5,539 bases of DNA from Bacillota bacterium (GTDB taxonomy: Bacteria; Bacillota_A; Clostridia; Clostridiales; Clostridiaceae). Made by a program: the position numbers and the translations under genes. The stretch is taken from contig JAJXYA010000328.1 in the NCBI GenBank assembly GCA_021780795.1, positions 1-5,539 on the forward strand, in the 5' to 3' direction. Below are positions 1-5,539 of the stretch, piece by piece (position 1 is the first letter of the stretch; the number at the start of each line of letters is the position of its first letter). A model generated the notes under the pieces. The model saw only the letters and a program-made list of their open reading frames with translations, was not told where the DNA came from and ran no database searches.

Positions 1-453
1 ATAATCATCTTCTAGTTTAATTAAATTATTTTGTAGTGCTAAGTCTTCTGTCTGCTTTAATACTTCGTAGATTCCGCCTCTAGCTTTAATGGAGCCAGAG
101 ATAGGAAGATGACTATCACATTTTAATAACATTTCTCCAGGAATCTTTGTATTAAATAAATTTTCAATACTGCTTTGCATTTTTGGAATCTTGTACATTG
201 GAGATTCGATAAGGCCATTAGAATCTTTAGTTTCAGGAAATAGTTTGGAGATAAGTGGTGAAAAGCGGGTTAATCTTTCCTCTGCATCTTGTACATCACA
301 TTTATTTAAAGAAATCTTTTCTATTGCTTTTTCAAAATTCTCAAATTTAGGATTCACCCAAAATACTTCTTTAGTATCCATAACACTTTTAAAAATTGGA
401 TACTCATGTATACAAGCATCTATAGTTTTTCCATTAGGCAATGTAGTTATCAA
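1..453 (-). CDS. dsdA: D-serine ammonia-lyase (D-serine dehydratase), N-terminal part, runs off the left edge
   Basis: Reading the minus strand from a TTG at 453-451 gives 151 uninterrupted codons to base 1. The protein matches the N-terminal third of DsdA, a PLP-dependent fold-type II enzyme that converts D-serine to pyruvate and ammonia. Visible landmarks are RLTRFSPLISKLFPET (about residues 60-75), GLIESP (80-85), and KCDSHLPISGSIKARGGIYE (111-130). In the last, Lys123 of SGSIKARGG corresponds to the lysine that forms the Schiff base with PLP (Lys118 in E. coli DsdA). E. coli DsdA has 442 residues, so about two thirds of this gene lies outside the window. The TTG start is chosen because a GAGGTG Shine-Dalgarno sits 5 nt upstream, in-frame stops lie just beyond (TAG TAA TAA, near 481-489), and no ATG or GTG lies between them at a sensible place. 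The gene lies 132 bp downstream of mprF on the same strand. Family assignment is firm; substrate use is inferred from the family. Confidence 0.93.
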   Translation of the reverse strand, partial: MITTLPNGKTIDACIHEYPIFKSVMDTKEVFWVNPKFENFEKAIEKISLNKCDVQDAEERLTRFSPLISKLFPETKDSNGLIESPMYKIPKMQSSIENLFNTKIPGEMLLKCDSHLPISGSIKARGGIYEVLKQTEDLALQNNLIKLEDDY

Positions 454-585
454 TTTAACACCTCGTTTCGCAAAATAGTTTTATTACTATTTAGATATTT
501 TATTGTAAAATTTTGAAACAATATAATAATATTCTAATACTTAAAAGGGCTTTAGTAAACTATAGATAAATAATCATTCTAAGGA
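454..585. other. AT-rich gap between mprF and dsdA
   Basis: These 132 bases separate two minus-strand genes. I find no GC-rich hairpin followed by a T-run, so no clear intrinsic terminator for mprF. Minus-strand TACAAT within 505-515 resembles a -10 box for dsdA, but no good -35 accompanies it. A near-direct repeat, AATAAT(C)ATTCTAA, occurs at 525-537 and again at 569-582; it may be chance in such AT-rich DNA. Co-transcription of mprF and dsdA is possible but not shown. Confidence 0.5.
459..464 (-). promoter_or_regulatory. Shine-Dalgarno site that fixes the TTG start of dsdA
   Basis: The minus strand reads GAGGTG, then five bases (TTAAA), then TTG. GAGGTG is complementary to the 16S rRNA 3' end and the spacing is normal. 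It supports initiation at the TTG at 453. Confidence 0.75.
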
Positions 586-3225
586 TTAATCTTTTTCAGC
601 ATTCTTGGAAATAAGAATAGCTAGTTCAATTAATAGTGTAGGTAAAGAAATAAATTTTGGATAAGCTAAATATCTAGGTTCCCAATCAGGATGAAATTTT
701 TCTTTATAGTTACGTAGTCCTGAAAATTTATACCAATAGTTACCGAACCTATAAACAAACTTTGCTAATTTTTCTTGCTCATGGGCAAAAGGTGCTAATC
801 CCACATTGGAAAGGGGGGCCATGCCAAGATTAAAATATTTATAATTTTGTTCTTTTGACCATAGAATTAGGTTTACAAAGAGTGCTTCCATGGTGCCGTT
901 AGGGCAAATGTTATGGTCGAATCTCATTAAATCAACGGACAAAGATATTTCGTCATAAGCGGGCATTATGGTAGCAAAGGCTACAACTTTATCATGTTCA
1001 TTCTTAAATACTGCTACAGCTGATCTTTGTATATAATCTTCACTAAAAAAACCTAAAGAAAAACCTTTCTCTTTTCTGTTTTCAAGCCAAATGTCAGATA
1101 TAAGTTTAACTTCAGAAATTATATTTTTGGAAAAAGGAGGATTTATAATTTCAAATTTGAAGCCATCTTTTTGTAGTCTATTTTTTGCAGTGCGCAAAGA
1201 TTGATTATGTCCACCACCTGATAGACTAAAGGCCTCTAAATTTATTACAGCTTCTTCCCCTAGTTTGAAGAAATAATATCCATTCTCATGATAGTATGGG
1301 AAATATTTTTCGCTAACTTGATAAAATACAGGAGTATGACCAAACTTATCTGCGAAGGTTTGAAAATCCTCAATAGCATTTTTAAAGAGTGTGGAATCAC
1401 CTATGGGATCCCCAAGTACCACTAATTTATTACCAATATCTGCATAGGCAAGAAGTACCGCATCATTTTGAGCCCAGTAAAGATTTTTATCTTTTAAAAA
1501 TATAACATGTGTAAGAAAGTTGCCTTTATACTTTTCAAGGAAACACTTTAGTTTTTCAAGATCTTTTTCTTCTGGCTTATTATTAAATTTTGTATTGAAG
1601 CTAGTGCTAAGCAAGAAGAATAATAAAATCCAACATAAGGTAAAGGCGAAAATGGCATTTCTAATAAAGGCACGTGGACGGACTGTTAGTATATAAAAGG
1701 GTTTTTCAGACTTAAGGAAATTAGCATGAATACTGTTACCTAGCAAAGCATAGAGAAAAATGCTAGCAGCGGTTATAAGCAAGTATAGTGCTACAGTACT
1801 TTTCTTAATGGGTGCACTTTCTCTATAATAACGGGATTTAGATAACCATAATAATAGGGCAATAATTAATAGGAAGATGGCTTCCTCAAAGTCTAAGCCT
1901 TTCATAAAGGTTGTAAGTGCACCTAAAATTAATAAAACAAGGGTCCAATTAAAAGCTCTTTTTAATCTTTCTTTGATTTTCCAGGAAAGTACTAAAAGCA
2001 TTAAGCCTATTGCAACAGAAATTCTGTTAGAAATATGCATTACTGGTAAGGCACTAATGTTTAATAGTATTTTAATTCTTCCAGTAAGGCTTGGTGTAGC
2101 TGCTGAAAGCAATAAAATTATACCACTGACAAAGACCATTAAAGAGAGTGCCCATACACCTAAATCACTTAAAAAAATATTTTCCTTAGGCAGATTAAGA
2201 AATCTATTAAATAGTGAAGGTTCTGCCACAACATCTTCTTGTTTTTTAGTAATCATACCGATGATAGCCATAATAGCCCCTAATATCCAAGGTATAACAT
2301 AATAGAAAGCTCTATATATAAATAATATTGCAAGAGCTTCACTGGAGGAAGCTCCAACTAATTGAAGACCAAGGATAGAAACTAAGTCAAAGGAGCCTAG
2401 GCCACCGGGTACCATACTTAATATGCCCACGGACGCTGCTACTGTAAGTATGGGTAGTATTTGAACTATCTTAACATTACTTATAAAGTTTGAGCTTACA
2501 TACCAAAAGAACAAACCAGCTCCACCCCACTCAAAGATTGAAGCAAAAATTAACTCTATTCTTAATGGTGCTGAGCTAGTAACAGATATTCCTTCAGGCA
2601 ATATCTTTTTCCTTATCCATTTAATTTCAAATAGTAATAAGTATATAAATAAATATATAGCAAAAGAAATTACAGCTATAGAAAACCATTTATGTTCTGC
2701 AATAATAGGTTTTATAGGCAATATATTAAATATACCAAGCCATGCAAATAGTGATAGACCAGTGGTAGTCGCAGGAACCAGTAGAACATTTATAAATAGA
2801 CATTCTTTATTCGACACGTTTTCTTCCTTATAAAGCATAGTTCGAATGCCCGCACCAGTTAATCCACCGAAGCCTAGAAAATTGTTAAAGGTATTAGAAA
2901 TCCAAGAAATCCTCCAAGTTTTTAAAAGTGATATTTTATATTTTAAATTTTTAATTATAAAATAGTCATAAAGTGTCATACAGCTTACAGCGGCAGAACC
3001 TGTAATGAAAAACAAGAAAAGTTTTATAGGCTCAAAACTCCTTAATAAGGAAAGAGAAGCTGCTAAATTAAGGTTTGATAATTCTTTTTTACCTTCAAAA
3101 TAAATCAAAAAAACTATAAGTATAGAAAAAGCTACTTTAAGTATATTTTTACCGTGTGATATAAGGAAGGCACGTATACGTAACAGTATAAATTTAAAAC
3201 TAGATGATAAATTTAGATTCTTCAT
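586..3225 (-). CDS. mprF: Phosphatidylglycerol aminoacyltransferase/flippase, MprF family (lysyl- or alanyl-PG synthase)
   Basis: This 879-residue integral membrane enzyme is expected to transfer an amino acid from aminoacyl-tRNA to phosphatidylglycerol and to flip the product, lowering net negative surface charge and sensitivity to cationic peptides. Residues 1-325 form the hydrophobic flippase-type region (LPG_synthase_TM family), with the characteristic MVPGGLGSFD at 271-280. Further membrane segments follow between about 353 and 541, giving roughly 13-14 in all, as in S. aureus MprF. From about 555 to the end lies the soluble GNAT-like synthase domain (DUF2156/LPG_synthase_C). It carries GDPIGD (605-610), SLRTAKNRL (676-684), EKGFSLGFF (719-727), DLMRF (765-769), YFNLGMAPLSN (797-807) and YKEKFHPDWEPRYL (840-853). 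The length is close to the family norm (S. aureus 840), so the gene looks intact. The ATG at 3225 has AAGGAG 8 nt upstream. It diverges from glgB. Both domains are recognisable; which amino acid is used (Lys, Ala or other) cannot be read from the sequence, and clostridia may carry several paralogues. Confidence 0.96.
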   Translation of the reverse strand: MKNLNLSSSFKFILLRIRAFLISHGKNILKVAFSILIVFLIYFEGKKELSNLNLAASLSLLRSFEPIKLFLFFITGSAAVSCMTLYDYFIIKNLKYKISLLKTWRISWISNTFNNFLGFGGLTGAGIRTMLYKEENVSNKECLFINVLLVPATTTGLSLFAWLGIFNILPIKPIIAEHKWFSIAVISFAIYLFIYLLLFEIKWIRKKILPEGISVTSSAPLRIELIFASIFEWGGAGLFFWYVSSNFISNVKIVQILPILTVAASVGILSMVPGGLGSFDLVSILGLQLVGASSSEALAILFIYRAFYYVIPWILGAIMAIIGMITKKQEDVVAEPSLFNRFLNLPKENIFLSDLGVWALSLMVFVSGIILLLSAATPSLTGRIKILLNISALPVMHISNRISVAIGLMLLVLSWKIKERLKRAFNWTLVLLILGALTTFMKGLDFEEAIFLLIIALLLWLSKSRYYRESAPIKKSTVALYLLITAASIFLYALLGNSIHANFLKSEKPFYILTVRPRAFIRNAIFAFTLCWILLFFLLSTSFNTKFNNKPEEKDLEKLKCFLEKYKGNFLTHVIFLKDKNLYWAQNDAVLLAYADIGNKLVVLGDPIGDSTLFKNAIEDFQTFADKFGHTPVFYQVSEKYFPYYHENGYYFFKLGEEAVINLEAFSLSGGGHNQSLRTAKNRLQKDGFKFEIINPPFSKNIISEVKLISDIWLENRKEKGFSLGFFSEDYIQRSAVAVFKNEHDKVVAFATIMPAYDEISLSVDLMRFDHNICPNGTMEALFVNLILWSKEQNYKYFNLGMAPLSNVGLAPFAHEQEKLAKFVYRFGNYWYKFSGLRNYKEKFHPDWEPRYLAYPKFISLPTLLIELAILISKNAEKD

Positions 3226-3431
3226 ATCTTATGCTCCTTGCAAAGTTAAATTAAAATCAATAAGTTGTGAAATTCTCAGATTTAATCTCTACTAGTATAT
3301 GCTATTTTTTATAGAAAATTTATTTGGATTGTTATTTTACAAAAAGTACAAAGTGATATTTCAACATTATGTATATAAAGAAGGGTAATGAAAAAATAAA
3401 ACTAGACAATATCCTAAATTTACCAATTATA

Positions 3432-3440
3432 TGATATAAT
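3432..3440 (+). promoter_or_regulatory. Extended -10 promoter for glgB (glgB-glgA operon)
   Basis: The bases TGATATAAT form a perfect TGn-TATAAT extended -10 element of a sigma-A type promoter. No good -35 lies at 17 bp: a TAGACA at 3403-3408 is 26 bp away, too far. Extended -10 promoters can work without a strong -35. The start of transcription would be near 3447, leaving a leader of about 93 nt before the glgB ATG. Position and strand fit a promoter for glgB; activity is inferred. Confidence 0.55.
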
Positions 3441-3473
3441 TTCAAGTGTGCTATTAAAAATATTCTAACAAAT

Positions 3474-3494
3474 AAAAAACAAAATTTGTTTTTT
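3474..3494 (+). repeat. A/T-rich inverted repeat in the glgB leader
   Basis: AAAAAACA at 3474-3481 is exactly complementary to TGTTTTTT at 3487-3494, with one further A-T pair possible inside, leaving a 3-base loop. Only one C-G pair supports the stem, so an RNA hairpin here would be weak. Its 3' arm is a U-run, so it superficially resembles an intrinsic terminator or attenuator placed between the promoter and glgB. It may equally be a chance product of A- and T-tracts. Confidence 0.3.
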
Positions 3495-3529
3495 TTAAAA
3501 TCTCAACATGATTGATGATGATTTAAAGT

Positions 3530-3536
3530 GGAGGTG
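3530..3536 (+). promoter_or_regulatory. Shine-Dalgarno site that decides the glgB start
   Basis: GGAGGTG at 3530-3536 matches the 16S rRNA 3' end and lies just before the ATG at 3540 (5 nt from GGAGG, 3 nt from the end of the full match). An in-frame GTG at 3528 overlaps this site and so has no upstream ribosome site of its own, which argues for the ATG. Confidence 0.8.
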
Positions 3537-3539
3537 CTT

Positions 3540-5444
3540 ATGAATAATGTTGAAGCTCTTTTGGCTCATAGCCATGATTTCAATAGCTACAAATTTATGG
3601 GGTGCAAATTAACAACACAAAATGGTGGAAATGGGGCCGAATTTTCAGTATGGGCACCAAATGCAAAAGAAGTGAGAGTAGTAGGAGACTTTAACTCTTG
3701 GAATGGCTATAATCACTTAATGGAAAATATAAATAACTCAGGTTTTTGGAATATTTTCATAGGAAGTATTGGTGAAGGTGATATATATAAATATGAAATA
3801 ATAACAAAGCAAGGAAGTTCAGTTTTAAAGGCTGACCCCTATGCTTATTATTCTGAATTAAGGCCTAATACAGCATCAGTGGCAACAGATTTAGAAGATT
3901 ATTATTGGAATGATGAGGGATGGATGATAAAAAGAAGAGAAAATCCACCTTACGATTTACCACTCAATATATATGAAGTACACTTAGGTTCCTGGGAACG
4001 GGATGAAAACAATGGATTTTATTCTTATAGAGAAATTGCAGACATGCTCCTTGCTTATGTACTTTATATGGGATATACACATATAGAGATACTGCCTCTT
4101 ACAGAGCATCCACTAGATGCTTCTTGGGGATATCAAACCACAGGATATTTTTCTGTAACTAGTCGGTTTGGGAATCCCAAAGATTTTATGTACCTTGTAA
4201 ATAAGTTTCATGAAAATAATATAGGCGTTATATTAGATTGGGTTCCAGGACATTTTTGTAAGGATGAACATGGGCTTTATCAATTTGATGGAACACATTT
4301 ATATGAATATGAAAATCCACTGCTGGGAGAAAACTACGATTGGGGTACTGCTAATTTTGATTTAGGGAAAATAGAAGTACAAAATTTTCTTATTTCAAAT
4401 GCAAAGTTCTGGTTTGATGTATATCATATTGATGGATTAAGAGTTGATGCTGTTTCTAATATGTTATATCTAGATTACGGAAAAAGAAGCAGTGAGGCTC
4501 TTAGAAATGCTAAGGGTACCAATGAAAATCTAGAAGCCATCTCATTTTTAAAAAAGTTGAATGAGATCATATTTAAAGATTATCCCAATGTGTTAGTAAT
4601 CGCCGAAGAATCTACGGCATGGGCTCGTGTGACCTCACCTACTTATATAGATGGTCTTGGATTTAACTATAAGTGGAATATGGGCTGGATGAATGATATG
4701 TTAAAATACATGCAACTTAATAGTAATGAAAAGAAATCTCAACATAGTTTAATTACATTTTCATTAATGTATGCTTTCTCTGAAAATTTTATTCTGCCAC
4801 TTTCACATGATGAAGTGGTTCATGGGAAGAAATCTTTATTAAGTAAGATGCTTGGGGAATATGAGGATAAATTTGCAAGTCTAAGACTTTTTTATGGGTA
4901 TATGATGGCACATCCAGGCAAAAAACTCTTGTTTATGGGGGGGGAATTTGGTCAATTTATTGAATGGAATCACAACACTCATTTAGATTGGTGTCTTTTA
5001 GAATACCCTATGCATTTAAAACTTCAACAATATACTAAAGCTTTAAATGAATTTTATAAAGATGAAAAAGCCTTATGGAAACTTGACCACACTAGTGAAG
5101 GATTTTCTTGGATTGAGCATGGAAATTCTAATCAAAGCATAATTTCCTTCCTACGAAAAGGTAAGGAGAGCAATGACTTTTTAATTGTAGTTTGTAATTT
5201 TACACAAGTTTCTTATGAAAAATATAAAGTTGGTGTTCCTAAATTTATAAATTATAAAGAGGTATTTAATAGCGATAACAGTATATATGGGGGTAGTAAC
5301 ATAACTAGCAATGGAACTATTGCACCTATATTAAAAAGGTGCAATAGACAGCCTTATTGTATAAATATTAAGATACCGCCCTTATCTATTGTTTTTATAA
5401 AACCAATTAAAAGATTAAGGCACAAGAAAGAAACTAGGCTATAA
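3540..5444 (+). CDS. glgB: 1,4-alpha-glucan branching enzyme (glycogen branching enzyme)
   Basis: The 634-residue protein is a GH13 branching enzyme that cuts alpha-1,4-glucan chains and rejoins them through alpha-1,6 links during cytoplasmic glycogen synthesis. Counting from the ATG, an N-terminal CBM48-type domain is seen around residues 33-60 (FSVWAPNAKEVRVVGDFNSW). The catalytic barrel follows, with the four GH13 regions: DWVPGHF (233-239), GLRVDAV (299-305, nucleophile Asp303), VIAEES (353-358, acid/base Glu356) and LSHDEVVHGK (421-430, Asp424). The spacings 303-356-424 (53 and 68) equal those of E. coli GlgB (405-458-526). EHPLDASWGYQTTGYF (189-204) and FMGGEFGQFIEWNH (465-478) are also typical. 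The C-terminal beta domain ends with IPPLSIVFIKP and a short basic tail. The enzyme lacks the extra N1 domain of E. coli GlgB, as do shorter Firmicute forms. It ends in tandem stops (TAATAA) 54 bp before glgA. An alternative GTG start at 3528 would add four residues but overlaps the Shine-Dalgarno. Confidence 0.97.
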   Translation: MNNVEALLAHSHDFNSYKFMGCKLTTQNGGNGAEFSVWAPNAKEVRVVGDFNSWNGYNHLMENINNSGFWNIFIGSIGEGDIYKYEIITKQGSSVLKADPYAYYSELRPNTASVATDLEDYYWNDEGWMIKRRENPPYDLPLNIYEVHLGSWERDENNGFYSYREIADMLLAYVLYMGYTHIEILPLTEHPLDASWGYQTTGYFSVTSRFGNPKDFMYLVNKFHENNIGVILDWVPGHFCKDEHGLYQFDGTHLYEYENPLLGENYDWGTANFDLGKIEVQNFLISNAKFWFDVYHIDGLRVDAVSNMLYLDYGKRSSEALRNAKGTNENLEAISFLKKLNEIIFKDYPNVLVIAEESTAWARVTSPTYIDGLGFNYKWNMGWMNDMLKYMQLNSNEKKSQHSLITFSLMYAFSENFILPLSHDEVVHGKKSLLSKMLGEYEDKFASLRLFYGYMMAHPGKKLLFMGGEFGQFIEWNHNTHLDWCLLEYPMHLKLQQYTKALNEFYKDEKALWKLDHTSEGFSWIEHGNSNQSIISFLRKGKESNDFLIVVCNFTQVSYEKYKVGVPKFINYKEVFNSDNSIYGGSNITSNGTIAPILKRCNRQPYCINIKIPPLSIVFIKPIKRLRHKKETRL

Positions 5445-5486
5445 TAAATTCGCATACTGACTTGTTAGTTTTTTGATTGTACCTAA

Positions 5487-5492
5487 AGGAGG
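5487..5492 (+). promoter_or_regulatory. Shine-Dalgarno site of glgA
   Basis: AGGAGG lies 6 nt before the ATG at 5499, a consensus site with ideal spacing. It supports the glgA start and efficient translation from a glgB-glgA transcript. Confidence 0.8.
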
Positions 5493-5498
5493 GTTATT

Positions 5499-5539
5499 AT
5501 GAAAGTATTATTTGTGGCTTCCGAAGCTTATCCTTTTAT
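5499..5539 (+). CDS. glgA: Glycogen synthase, N-terminal start only, runs off the right edge
   Basis: Only 13 codons are visible: MKVLFVASEAYPF. This is the signature N-terminus of bacterial GlgA (GT5), the ADP-glucose-dependent synthase that elongates alpha-1,4-glucan in the cytoplasm. In the family the sequence continues into a K-x-G-G-L motif that binds ADP-glucose, which lies beyond the window. The gene starts 54 bp after glgB on the same strand, has a consensus Shine-Dalgarno, and shows no terminator hairpin before it, so it is probably co-transcribed with glgB. The identification rests on few residues, but the motif and the glgB neighbour agree. Confidence 0.88.
   Translation, partial: MKVLFVASEAYPF

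Larger units (their letters stand above)
3226..3539. other. Divergent intergenic region between mprF and glgB
   Basis: These 314 bases separate the start of mprF (leftward) from the start of glgB (rightward) and must hold promoters for both. Rightward, an extended -10 box is clear at 3432-3440. Leftward, AAGGAG at 3239-3234 is the mprF Shine-Dalgarno, and minus-strand TATACT at 3299-3294 is a possible -10 box without a recognisable -35, so it is only a weak candidate. An A/T-dominated inverted repeat lies at 3474-3494. I see no tRNA, no riboswitch class that I can recognise, and no supported gene other than a doubtful 11-codon ORF next to glgB. Confidence 0.6.

Noticed and set aside
191..478. 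Plus-strand ORF of 95 codons
   Set aside because: It is antisense to the dsdA N-terminus, which has clear family motifs, a Shine-Dalgarno and a start. The plus-strand translation resembles nothing I recognise.
541..585. Intrinsic terminator after mprF
   Set aside because: Only short A/T palindromes are present (TTTACTAAA, CTATAG); there is no GC-containing stem followed by a T-run.
1877..2302. Plus-strand ORF of 141 codons
   Set aside because: It lies wholly inside mprF on the opposite strand. The mprF reading frame is continuous with conserved membrane segments there; the antisense product is low in recognisable features and looks like a shadow.
3403..3408. TAGACA as the -35 box of the glgB promoter
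   Set aside because: It is 26 bp from the TATAAT box, far outside the 16-18 bp range, so the extended -10 alone is the better reading.
3528..3539. GTG start for glgB four codons upstream of the ATG
   Set aside because: The GTG overlaps the GGAGGTG Shine-Dalgarno and has no ribosome site of its own upstream; the ATG at 3540 is correctly spaced.

Overview
The window is very AT-rich and uses A/T-ending codons and strong purine-rich Shine-Dalgarno sites. Together with the gene families present, this points to a low-GC Firmicute, most likely a Clostridium-type anaerobe. That placement is an inference from composition and gene content; no species can be named.

Layout. Bases 1-453 (minus strand) hold the first 151 codons of a D-serine ammonia-lyase gene (dsdA), cut off by the left edge. 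Bases 454-585 are a short AT-rich gap. Bases 586-3225 (minus strand) encode a complete 879-residue MprF-type phosphatidylglycerol aminoacyltransferase/flippase. Bases 3226-3539 are a divergent intergenic region with a good extended -10 promoter for the rightward genes. Bases 3540-5444 (plus strand) encode a complete glycogen branching enzyme (glgB). From 5499 the first 13 codons of a glycogen synthase (glgA) run off the right edge.

How the genes relate. The rightward pair is the start of a glycogen biosynthesis operon: GlgA elongates alpha-1,4-glucan and GlgB adds alpha-1,6 branches. The leftward pair concerns the cell surface and amino acids. MprF modifies phosphatidylglycerol with an amino acid and so reduces the negative charge of the membrane. 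The DsdA-like enzyme breaks down D-serine, which can interfere with peptidoglycan synthesis. Whether mprF and dsdA share a transcript is open: they are 132 bp apart with no convincing terminator between them.

I see no mobile element, CRISPR array, tRNA, rRNA or new defence or biosynthetic system. The points worth a second look are small: a TTG start for dsdA that lies outside usual ATG-only ORF detection, a G8 tract in the glgB coding sequence, a possible 11-codon leader ORF overlapping the glgB start, and the leader region of glgB.
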